Shown piece by piece: positions 7,382-13,628 of a stretch of 33,906 nucleotides of DNA. The position numbers and the translations under genes are program-made. The notes under the pieces were generated by a model. It was given only the letters and a program-made list of their open reading frames with translations. It ran no database searches and was not told the DNA's origin. The stretch spans positions 1 to 33,906 of the forward strand of contig CAMKJS010000031.1 in NCBI GenBank assembly GCA_946413245.1. Reading direction: 5' to 3'. Source of the stretch: an uncultured Clostridia bacterium (GTDB taxonomy: Bacteria > Bacillota > Clostridia > Christensenellales > Aristaeellaceae). Numbering within the stretch: the stretch's first letter is position 1; every line of letters starts with the position of its first letter.

Positions 7382-7752
7382 TAAAATTCTCTAAAGATAA
7401 AGTGAAGCTTCTGCATCAGATGCTTGCGGAAGCAACAGGTGGAAGCGTCGGCGTAAGGGATGAGGGATTGCTGGATTCTGCGCTGGAAAGCGCATTTACA
7501 GGCTTCGGTGATCAGGAATTCTACCCCTCGAAAGAGGAAAAAGGTGCCCGACTTGGATATGCCCTGATTTCCAATCATGCGTTTGTCGATGGGAATAAGC
7601 GGATCGGTATATATATCATGCTGACATTCCTTGAAATGAATGGTATTCGCATTCGCTGCACGGACGAAGAATTGGTCCATGTCGGTCTATCGGTAGCTGA
7701 CGGCAGCATGAAATATGATGAACTGCTTCAGTGGGTCAGGGATCACGAATAA
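7378..7752 (+). CDS. doc: Doc-type toxin (death-on-curing, Fic fold)
   Basis: A 124-residue protein with the Fic/Doc catalytic motif H-A-F-V-D-G-N-K-R-I-G at residues 67-77, including H67, the acidic D71 and N73/K74/R75. Doc enzymes are the short Fic members that phosphorylate and block EF-Tu, halting translation. The family length (about 125) fits. The N-terminal part (VGVRDEGLLDSALESAF) is the conserved start seen in chromosomal Doc toxins. Its start overlaps the antitoxin stop, giving coupled translation. All catalytic positions are intact, so the toxin is probably active when unopposed. Systems of this kind are found on mobile DNA and as chromosomal stabilisers. The flanking broken gene and phage-type replication gene point to an accessory stretch. 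Confidence 0.9.
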   Translation: MIKFSKDKVKLLHQMLAEATGGSVGVRDEGLLDSALESAFTGFGDQEFYPSKEEKGARLGYALISNHAFVDGNKRIGIYIMLTFLEMNGIRIRCTDEELVHVGLSVADGSMKYDELLQWVRDHE

Positions 7753-7839
7753 GCATTAGCCTGCGTTTAATATCGCAAAAAGGATGCTGAAAAAAGCGTC
7801 ACCATACGAAGGGATTTGTCTGAAGTCAGGTGGGATCGA

Positions 7840-8883
7840 TTAAGAAGCGCTTTGCGCTTTTGCGCTTTCCGTGGTATCTGATCCGGATACTGTTCCGCCA
7901 TTGCTACGGATAAAGAGTTCAAGCATTTCCCTGTCGACGTTGGAATAATCCCGCTGCTGATAGTTCTGCGCAGACACAGTCCATTCCCGGGTAAGGCCGC
8001 GTGTATGATCCTGCTTTTCAGGGGCAGCTTCCGGCACCTCGTCCTCCCAGCGGCGGCAGACGATCCATTTCGCCGGGTAGGGGATATACCGCCCGCATTC
8101 CCGCTGCCATTCCGGGCTGGCACAATACTTCTTCAGGGTTTCCAGCATCTTTTTGTGCAGGTCTTCGGAGGGGTTCAGCCGGACATATGCCGCCACGGCG
8201 CTCTGCCGGTCCTGCTTTTTCGGGTACAGGGCCCAGAATTCCTCAAAAGCTCCCTGGATTTTGCCAAGGAATCCCTCTGCCCGCTGCCTGGGATTCTCCC
8301 GGAGCGGCGCGCTGTGGAAAGCAGAGCCTGTATACGCGGTCGGGGGACACATTCCCACAGACGCAGCATCCGCTGGGACTGTCATCTTAGCGACGGAAGC
8401 GGCACAGGGCTGTGTCAGAATGATCCGGCCGTTCGGAGTTTCGCCAGAACTCTGATTCACAACGGATTCATGGGCGGCGGCAGAGTCGGCGTTCACAGCT
8501 TGATCCTGCTTCAGCGCAGGTTCTCTGCCTGCAGACGGCCTCCCGGAAAACAGCAATCCTTCCGGATCCGGATATTTGCTTCGCTTGTTGCGGATCGTCT
8601 GGTGCCGCTCCCAGGTGACGATTTGCAGATACGGTCTCCCGTTCACCTGGTACAGGAAGATCAGGTTCGCTTCTTCCAGGACCTGCAGCGAATCGGAGAC
8701 GGTTTCCTCCGGGATGTTCTTCAGGGGATACAGCCGGGCGGAAAGCAGCTTCGGCCGGGCGTCCATCCGTCCATAGTCGTCGACAATTACCAGGAGCCGA
8801 AAGAAAAACGTTTCCTGAAACGGTGTCAGAAGATCCAGATTATCGCTGGTGACGATGCTCTCTTTCAGAATCCTGTTACCCAT
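7840..8883 (-). CDS. Phage-type replication protein (winged helix N-terminus)
   Basis: A 347-residue protein. The ATG at 8883 follows GGAGGA by seven bases, and the longer upstream frame is not needed. Residues ~1-110 are the winged-helix start typical of Firmicute phage replication proteins (GNRILKESI.TSDN, FFRLLV..DDYGRMDARP, L..LEEANLI.LY..NGRPYL.I..WE.HQ). A low-complexity linker follows. Residues ~225-300 match the second conserved phage block (FEEFWALYPKK, then a region ending YIPYPAKWI..RRWEDE). The extreme C-terminus carries Q..QRDYS..D.EMLELFIR.NGG, also found at the end of the DnaD protein encoded divergently at 9458. It probably acts in replication initiation, perhaps recruiting the helicase loader. 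It is likely phage-derived, and no other phage genes are visible around it. Confidence 0.75.
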   Translation of the reverse strand: MGNRILKESIVTSDNLDLLTPFQETFFFRLLVIVDDYGRMDARPKLLSARLYPLKNIPEETVSDSLQVLEEANLIFLYQVNGRPYLQIVTWERHQTIRNKRSKYPDPEGLLFSGRPSAGREPALKQDQAVNADSAAAHESVVNQSSGETPNGRIILTQPCAASVAKMTVPADAASVGMCPPTAYTGSAFHSAPLRENPRQRAEGFLGKIQGAFEEFWALYPKKQDRQSAVAAYVRLNPSEDLHKKMLETLKKYCASPEWQRECGRYIPYPAKWIVCRRWEDEVPEAAPEKQDHTRGLTREWTVSAQNYQQRDYSNVDREMLELFIRSNGGTVSGSDTTESAKAQSAS

Positions 8884-8960
8884 GGCTGATTCCTCCCTGT
8901 GGATTTTGTGGGGCTTTCCGGCCCTCACACACAGTATAAACCCGGAAAAACGCAAAACCG

Positions 8961-8997
8961 GAAAAAAGAGGGAACCCCTCGGAAATTTTCGAGGGGT
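8961..8997 (-). terminator. Terminator-like hairpin in the leader of the phage-type replication gene
   Basis: ACCCCTCG (8974-8981) pairs with CGAGGGGT (8990-8997), with an AAATTT centre. Read on the minus strand the stem is followed by CCCTCTTTTTTCC (T-run from 8967 down to 8962). It lies about 90 bases upstream of the gene at 8883. It could insulate that gene from minus-strand transcription or act as an attenuator. Confidence 0.55.
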
Positions 8998-9072
8998 CCA
9001 ATTTTTGAGAATGACCGCAAAGACTTACGCACACACGCGTACAGGATTTTCAAAAACATTGCAACGAAATGA

Positions 9073-9204
9073 CGGGTATGGGGGTATGGGGGGTATTGGA
9101 TACGGAGAGAGTGTGTGTTTTGGATACGGATTCGTTTTTGGATTAGGATACGGATTCAGACGGACAATTGCATGCAATTGAAAGCAATTGAATGCAGATA
9201 CGGA
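9073..9204 (+). repeat. Iteron-like repeats: GGATACGGA with 24-bp spacing
   Basis: GGATACGGA occurs at 9098-9106, 9122-9130 and 9146-9154, exactly 24 bases apart. A fourth near-copy, AGATACGGA, lies at 9196-9204. GGGTATGG-type units precede them (9074-9090). The block is in the gap between two divergent replication genes and contains no plausible gene. The arrangement resembles iterons bound by replication initiators, but a regulatory role is equally possible. Confidence 0.6.
9165..9180. repeat. Perfect 16-bp palindrome CAATTGCATGCAATTG
   Basis: The sequence equals its own reverse complement. A further GCAATTG half-site follows at 9184-9190. It sits within the iteron-like block and could be a binding site for a dimeric DNA-binding protein. 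Confidence 0.6.
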
Positions 9205-9213
9205 GTGGACCGG

Positions 9214-9282
9214 AGGGACAGACCTTTTTGGTCCATCCATGGTAGAGCGAGAGGTCTGTCGGGACCAAAAAGGGCCGTCCCT
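9214..9282. repeat. Long inverted repeat with a competing internal inverted repeat
   Basis: CCTTTTTGGTCC (9223-9234) pairs perfectly with GGACCAAAAAGG (9262-9273). The stem continues after a three-base interruption as AGGGAC (9214-9219) with GTCCCT (9277-9282). Overlapping the left arm, GACAGACCT (9217-9225) pairs with AGGTCTGTC (9252-9260), so the two folds exclude each other. No T-tract follows. Between this element and the promoter at 9357 lies a direct repeat, GTCAAAACCT at 9311 and 9324. The whole 8884-9457 gap is therefore repeat-rich and otherwise without genes. Confidence 0.65.
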
Positions 9283-9356
9283 GCCAGATCCACCTGGTAC
9301 AAAGGAGGCCGTCAAAACCTGCTGTCAAAACCTAATGAGATGTCCTTTCGGTACAC

Positions 9357-9385
9357 TTGCGAAAGAGGGATAATTACGGTAAAAT
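9357..9385 (+). promoter_or_regulatory. SigA-type promoter of the dnaD-dnaC operon
   Basis: TTGCGA (9357-9362) and TAAAAT (9380-9385) are separated by 17 bases. The leader to the GTG start at 9458 is about 65 bases. Confidence 0.6.
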
Positions 9386-9457
9386 GATCGGGATACCCGG
9401 AAGGCCGGGAGGAGAAAACGGGGAATTCCGGAAAACCCATGAGGAGGCGTTTGGTTC

Positions 9458-10936
9458 GTGACCTTTTCGTTCGATGACCGCTACGCGATGTTTGACGTGA
9501 CGCCGGTGGAGAACCAGTTTATTCTGGAATTTCTGCCGGAAGCTCCGGGAGACAATATCAAGGTCTATCTGTACGGACTCATGCGCTGCTATCACGCGGA
9601 TCCGGATCTGACGACGGAAAGGATGAGCCGGGAGCTGAATATGCCGGAGGAGGCCATCCTGAAAGCGTACCGGTATTGGGAGCGGAGAGGCCTGGTGCGC
9701 AGAATCAGCGATCATCCGCCGGCATGGAAATATGTGAATCTGCATAAGGTATTCACCGGGGAGAGTAATCCGACCGATCCGGAATACGATCAGTTTGCCG
9801 AATCGCTATACGACGTGTTCGACAATGGGCGCAGGCTTCACGGTGCCGAGATTCAGACTTGTTTTGAATGGGTGGAGGAGCTGAAGCTTCCCCGGGAAGC
9901 GGTCATCATGCTGCTGAAGCATATGGCCCGGGTGAAGGGGAAGGACTTCACCATCCAGAGCGCGGACCGGATCGCGGCGAAAATGGCGGACGAGAAAATC
10001 AGCACAGTGGAGGAAGCCGAGGCGTTTCTCTCCCGGGACGTGAAAACATATGAAGCCGTGCGCAGAATTCTGCGCAAGCTCGGAAAACGCGGGTATCCCT
10101 CGGAGGCGCAGCTGGATCTGTACCGGAAATGGCGGGACGAATGGCATTTCAGCGACGAAGCGATTGAAAAGGCCTGCGCGATGACGGCGAAGGGCGAGCC
10201 GAACATGGGATACCTGGACGGAATTCTGAACGGCCTGCGTCGCAGCCTGCCGGAAAGTGATGCGATTACCGCGGCGGATATTACCGAGGATCAGGAGCTG
10301 GGAGAAAGGCTTCGGGAGGTGCTGAACGCGCTGGAAAGCGGAACTGCCATTACGCCCGAGAGTAAAGCGCTGATGACCGAAATCGGAAAGATGTACCCCC
10401 AGCAGGTGATCCTGATCGGCGCCCGGGAATGCGCGCGGAACGGGAAGGGACTGGCGGACCTGAAGAAGCTGCTGCAGGCCTGGCAGGAGAAGGGCCTGAA
10501 AACAGAGAGCGACGTACGGGCCTATGTGAACGAATTCCACGCGAAGAACGAGCTGCTGAAAAAACTGCGGGAGCTCTGGAACGGAGACGAGCCAAAACTC
10601 GGCGAGGCCGGCAGAAAGGCTGTCACGAAGTGGAAAGAGGAATGGGGATTCTCCGAGGAGATGATCCTGAAGACCGCGGAATACGCTGCCGAAGCGAAAA
10701 AGCCTATGGCGTACCTGGATAAGATTCTGTCTGTATACCGGGATCAGGGAATCCGGACCCCGGAGGAAGCGGAAAAGGCACGGCAGCGCTTCCTGGAAAA
10801 GGCCGGCGCGGAGAGAAAGGTCACGGGAGGAAAAACCGTCACGGCGCAGGAATATGAACAGAGAGATTACAGCGGAACAGATAAGGAAATGCTGGATCTG
10901 TTTATCCGTATGAACGGAGGAGAGCCGGATGCGTGA
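9458..10936 (+). CDS. DnaD/DnaB-type replication initiation protein with several DnaD modules
   Basis: A 492-residue protein beginning at GTG, ten bases after GAGGAGG. Residues ~20-95 look like a winged-helix DNA-binding domain (VYLYGLMRCYH, a helix with MSRELNMPEEAIL, then the wing-like YWERRGLVRRISD). After it come helical units of DnaD type: ~110-193 (FAESLYDVFDNGRRLHGAEI...), ~195-262 and ~365-437, the last two with the Y..KW..EW.FS.E.I..A......(K/P)(N/P)M.YLD.IL signature, and a more diverged unit at ~283-358. DnaD proteins bind and remodel origin DNA and recruit the helicase loader. The gene overlaps the loader gene by eight bases, which supports that role. The tail (QEYEQRDYSGTDKEMLDL, then FIRMNGG) is shared with the phage-type protein on the other strand. 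Typical DnaD is about 230 residues, so this one is enlarged. Confidence 0.85.
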   Translation: MTFSFDDRYAMFDVTPVENQFILEFLPEAPGDNIKVYLYGLMRCYHADPDLTTERMSRELNMPEEAILKAYRYWERRGLVRRISDHPPAWKYVNLHKVFTGESNPTDPEYDQFAESLYDVFDNGRRLHGAEIQTCFEWVEELKLPREAVIMLLKHMARVKGKDFTIQSADRIAAKMADEKISTVEEAEAFLSRDVKTYEAVRRILRKLGKRGYPSEAQLDLYRKWRDEWHFSDEAIEKACAMTAKGEPNMGYLDGILNGLRRSLPESDAITAADITEDQELGERLREVLNALESGTAITPESKALMTEIGKMYPQQVILIGARECARNGKGLADLKKLLQAWQEKGLKTESDVRAYVNEFHAKNELLKKLRELWNGDEPKLGEAGRKAVTKWKEEWGFSEEMILKTAEYAAEAKKPMAYLDKILSVYRDQGIRTPEEAEKARQRFLEKAGAERKVTGGKTVTAQEYEQRDYSGTDKEMLDLFIRMNGGEPDA

Positions 10937-11921
10937 GGAACTGCTCAGGGAGATTGAGATAGAACTCGAAGCCATCAGAAGAGAGAACGAACAGACGGAA
11001 CAGCGCCGCAAGGAAGAGATCAGCAATCTCTTTCCGGAAATAGCCGCGCTGACCCGGGAACGGGAAAACCTTGTGTTCGGAACGCTCCGCGATATCCTGC
11101 GGGGGGGAGCGAAGGCGGAAGACCTGCCTGAGAAAATGAAACAGCTGAATCAGCAGATCCGGACGAAGCTGGAGGAAAAAGGGTATCCGGCCGATTATCT
11201 GGCGCCTGTGTACCGATGCCCGATTTGCAAAGATACCGGCGTAATCGGAGAAACAATCAAGGAAACCTGCGAATGCGTCAAAAAGCGTTATCAGGCAATG
11301 TTACGGCGGGATCTTGGCCTCACCGGCAGCGAGCAGCAAACATTCGAGCGTTTCAGAGACGACGTGTTTTCCGATGAGAAAGCGCCGGGAAGCAATTTTT
11401 CAGTACGGGAACATATGCTGCTTGTAAAGTCAAACTGTGAACAGTGGGCGAATCAGTATCCAAAGTGTGAAAAACGGGATTTACTGCTGTACGGACCGTC
11501 AGGTCTGGGAAAGACTTTTCTGCTGCACGCGATGGCTTCGAGGCTGATCGAACGAAACATTCCGGTACTGCTGGTCAGTGCCTACGATTTTCTGCAGACC
11601 ACCAGGAACGAATACTTCGGCGGGGGCAATATTACAGATGACCTGATGAATGTCCAGGTACTGATGATCGACGACCTGGGCAGCGAACCGATGGTGCAGA
11701 GCGTCACGGTGGAACAGCTCTTCCGGGTGATTAACGGACGGCAGAATAAAAACCTTGCGACGGTCATCTCCACCAATCTCAGTCTGGAAGAATTTAAAAA
11801 ACGGTATACCGAACGGATTGCTTCCCGCATGACGGATATCCGGAATTGCAAGATGCTTCCTCTGATCGGAAAGGATATCCGAAGGTGCATCCAGTTAACC
11901 GCAAAGGAGGCTGACGCATGA
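10929..11921 (+). CDS. DnaC/DnaI-type helicase loader, AAA+ ATPase
   Basis: A 330-residue protein that overlaps the DnaD gene by eight bases, with GGAGGAG upstream of its ATG. Residues 1-85 are a charged coiled-coil-like N-terminus. C97 and C100 (CPIC) with C114 and C116 (CEC) form a zinc site as in DnaI. The AAA+ module has Walker A GPSGLGKT (189-196), Walker B VLMIDDL (244-250), a sensor-1 STN (281-283) and an arginine-finger region ERIASR (295-300). Such loaders deposit the replicative helicase onto initiator-bound DNA. The DnaD partner encoded just upstream would supply recruitment. All ATPase motifs are intact and the length is normal for the family. A chromosomal dnaI or a phage-derived equivalent cannot be distinguished from sequence alone. 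Confidence 0.9.
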   Translation: MREELLREIEIELEAIRRENEQTEQRRKEEISNLFPEIAALTRERENLVFGTLRDILRGGAKAEDLPEKMKQLNQQIRTKLEEKGYPADYLAPVYRCPICKDTGVIGETIKETCECVKKRYQAMLRRDLGLTGSEQQTFERFRDDVFSDEKAPGSNFSVREHMLLVKSNCEQWANQYPKCEKRDLLLYGPSGLGKTFLLHAMASRLIERNIPVLLVSAYDFLQTTRNEYFGGGNITDDLMNVQVLMIDDLGSEPMVQSVTVEQLFRVINGRQNKNLATVISTNLSLEEFKKRYTERIASRMTDIRNCKMLPLIGKDIRRCIQLTAKEADA

Positions 11922-12256
11922 GCATACAGCTGTATATCGGCAAAAAGAACTTCGACGTGCAGAAGGCGCAGCGATATTTCAAGGAGCGGAGGATCCCGGT
12001 GCAGGAGCTGGATCTGAAAAAGCACGTGCTGGGGGAGCGGGAGATCCGGGTGATGATCGACGCGGTTGGGCTGGAGCAGCTGATCGACCGGGAGGATAAG
12101 AAGGTGAAGGAGCATCCGGCCTGCTACTATGACCGGGAAAGCCTGCTGATTCCGGCGATCCGGGAGAATCCCTGGCTGCTGAAATCGCCGATCGTCCGCT
12201 GCGGGAACAAGGCTACGGTGGGGTATCAGCCGGAAGTATGGAAAGAGTGGACATAA
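11918..12256 (+). CDS. ArsC/Spx-fold protein lacking the redox cysteines
   Basis: A 112-residue protein whose ATG overlaps the loader stop (ATGA), preceded by AAAGGAGG. The fold signature is clear: QKAQRYFKERRIPVQELDL after the first strand, and the conserved ArsC/Spx block SPIVRCGNKATVGYQPEVWK (residues ~90-109). However, the N-terminal loop that holds the catalytic Cys in arsenate reductases, or the CXXC of Spx, reads GKKNFDVQKA (8-17) with no cysteine. The only cysteines are C69 and C94, neither at the active position. Arsenate reduction or Spx-type redox sensing is therefore unlikely. An Spx-like protein-binding role is possible, but that is speculation. Its coupling to replication genes is the only functional clue. 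It is followed by a terminator. Confidence 0.75.
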   Translation: MSIQLYIGKKNFDVQKAQRYFKERRIPVQELDLKKHVLGEREIRVMIDAVGLEQLIDREDKKVKEHPACYYDRESLLIPAIRENPWLLKSPIVRCGNKATVGYQPEVWKEWT

Positions 12257-12290
12257 AAAAGCGCCTTCCTCCGAGTATGGGGGAAGGCTG
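12255..12290. terminator. Bidirectional intrinsic terminator
   Basis: GCCTTCCTCC (12263-12272) pairs with GGGGGAAGGC (12279-12288) with one wobble and a six-base loop. On the minus strand it is followed by GCTTTTTT (12262 down to 12255), a strong terminator for pfkA. On the plus strand the trailing TGTTTAAT is weaker. Confidence 0.75.
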
Positions 12291-12299
12291 TTTAATCTC

Positions 12300-12341
12300 C
12301 TCCGGCGCCGGAGCGCCACCTCCCCTTGCTTCAAGGGGAGG
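12300..12341. repeat. Two further hairpins between the convergent genes
   Basis: CTCCGGCGCCGGAG (12300-12313) is a perfect palindrome. CCTCCCCTTG (12319-12328) pairs perfectly with CAAGGGGAGG (12332-12341) around a three-base loop. With the terminator just before them they make three stems in about 80 bases. The CTCCCCTT...AAGGGGAG element may be a dispersed intergenic repeat, which this window alone cannot show. Confidence 0.55.
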
Positions 12342-12346
12342 CTGTG

Positions 12347-13417
12347 TCAGTCGCCGAAGCAGATACCGATGTTTTTGGCGGTTTTGATCAGCTGATGATC
12401 CGGGGGAACGGGCTTCGCGACGCCGGCCACGTCATTCAGGAGGTTGTGGGTGATTTCGTTGTTCTTCAGGGCGACGGTGACGCCGAACACGCCGGCCTTG
12501 ATCAGCTCTGCGGCATGGACGCCGAACTGGGTGGAGAGCACGCGGTCATAGGCGCTGGGAATACCGCCGCGCTGAATATGGCCGGGAACGACGTTCCGGG
12601 CTTCCACGCCGACTTCCTCCCGCAGCAGCTGCGCGACATAGGCGCTGGCGGAGAAATGGGAGGCCACTCTCTTCGCTTCGCGCTCCTTTTTCTTCAGCTT
12701 CGCTTCCTCTTTATCCATGGCGCCTTCCGCCACGGCGATAATGGTGAAACCCTTGTTGCTTTCGGCGCGGCGTTTGACGACCTCGGCCACCTTCCGGATA
12801 TCGTACGGGATTTCGGGAATCAGAATGACGTCCGCGCCGCCGGCCACGCCGGAATACAGGGTCAGCCAGCCGGCTTTGTTGCCCATGATTTCGATGACCA
12901 TGCAGCGGCCGTGGCTGGCGGCCGTGGTATGAATCCGGTCGATAATCGCGGTGGCGATATCGTTCGCCGTGTGGAAACCGAAGGTGAAATCCGTGCCGTA
13001 CAGGTCGTTGTCGATCGTCTTCGGCAGGCCGATAATGTTCAGGCCTTCCTGGCTCAGCATATGCGCGGTTTTGTGCGTCCCGTTCCCGCCGAGGGTGACG
13101 AGGCAGTCCAGCCTGAGGTCACGGTACGTTTTCTTCATGGCGGCAACCTTGTCCACCTTGTCGTCTCCGATTTTGCGCATGTCGCGGAACGGTGTCCGGC
13201 TGGTGCCGAGAATCGTTCCGCCGAGTGTCAGAATACCGGAGAACTGACTTTTCTTCATTTCGGAATAGTCGCCCTCGATCAGGCCGCGGTACCCGTCGTG
13301 AATACCGACGATCTCCGCGTCAAAGGTTTCATAGGCAGCCCGGGCGACGCCGCGGATGGCCGCATTCAGGCCGGGACAGTCCCCGCCGCTGGTCAGAATA
13401 CCGATTCTCCTTTTCAT
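12347..13417 (-). CDS. pfkA: 6-phosphofructokinase
   Basis: A 356-residue phosphofructokinase, converting fructose 6-phosphate to fructose 1,6-bisphosphate in glycolysis. Motifs seen: GILTSGGDCPGLNAAIRG (6-23), a substrate and catalytic loop PKTIDND, MGNKAGWL and GHIQRGG. The phosphoryl-donor loop reads GGNGT instead of GGDGS. The second Gly (position 104 in E. coli numbering) favours ATP, as PPi enzymes have Asp there. The Lys in PKTIDND (E. coli Gly124) is the residue seen in PPi-dependent and 'group III' ATP enzymes. The Mg-coordinating Asp103 is Asn here. Similar GGNGT enzymes occur in other Clostridia as far as I recall. ATP is the more likely donor but this is not certain. The gene is monocistronic, with its own promoter (13475-13503) and a strong terminator. 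Confidence 0.93.
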   Translation of the reverse strand: MKRRIGILTSGGDCPGLNAAIRGVARAAYETFDAEIVGIHDGYRGLIEGDYSEMKKSQFSGILTLGGTILGTSRTPFRDMRKIGDDKVDKVAAMKKTYRDLRLDCLVTLGGNGTHKTAHMLSQEGLNIIGLPKTIDNDLYGTDFTFGFHTANDIATAIIDRIHTTAASHGRCMVIEIMGNKAGWLTLYSGVAGGADVILIPEIPYDIRKVAEVVKRRAESNKGFTIIAVAEGAMDKEEAKLKKKEREAKRVASHFSASAYVAQLLREEVGVEARNVVPGHIQRGGIPSAYDRVLSTQFGVHAAELIKAGVFGVTVALKNNEITHNLLNDVAGVAKPVPPDHQLIKTAKNIGICFGD

Positions 13418-13474
13418 GGTTCCAAACCCCTTTCCGTATGCAGTTTGAACAGGAAACCTTTTTTCGACAGAAAA

Positions 13475-13503
13475 ATTATACCATTTCCGGCCTTCTGTGC
13501 CAA
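13475..13503 (-). promoter_or_regulatory. SigA-type promoter of pfkA
   Basis: Read on the minus strand, TTGGCA (13503-13498) and TATAAT (13480-13475) are separated by 17 bases. A TG one base before the -10 box makes it an extended -10 promoter. Confidence 0.7.
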
Positions 13504-13573
13504 CTGATTTTCAGCATGGTTTTCAGATATTTCGAAAAAAAGGGTTTTCAGAAATATAGAAAAAAAGCGAATA

Positions 13574-13602
13574 TTGAATTTAAAGCCGCTGAATGATATA
13601 AT
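13574..13602 (+). promoter_or_regulatory. SigA-type promoter of the yicC-remA-gmk-rpoZ-coaBC operon
   Basis: TTGAAT (13574-13579) and TATAAT (13597-13602) are separated by 17 bases, just upstream of the yicC ribosome binding site. Confidence 0.7.
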
Positions 13603-13628
13603 TAACTTTTGTACAGGAGGTGCTGCGG

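Noticed and set aside
9098-9204. Possible CRISPR array
   Set aside because: The repeated unit is only 9 bases with 15-base gaps, well below CRISPR repeat and spacer sizes, and no cas genes are present.
9025-9315. Minus-strand frame rich in Pro, Tyr and Asn (NPYPNPK...)
   Set aside because: The periodic peptide only reflects the GGATACGGA DNA repeats. No ribosome binding site or conserved domain.
7840-12256. Complete prophage or plasmid integrated here
   Set aside because: Apart from one phage-type replication protein there are no integrase, capsid, terminase or partition genes, and no flanking att-like direct repeats were seen.
12326-13507. Long plus-strand open frame opposite phosphofructokinase
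   Set aside because: It is antisense to pfkA, lacks a start signal and resembles no protein family. It is a by-product of high G+C coding.
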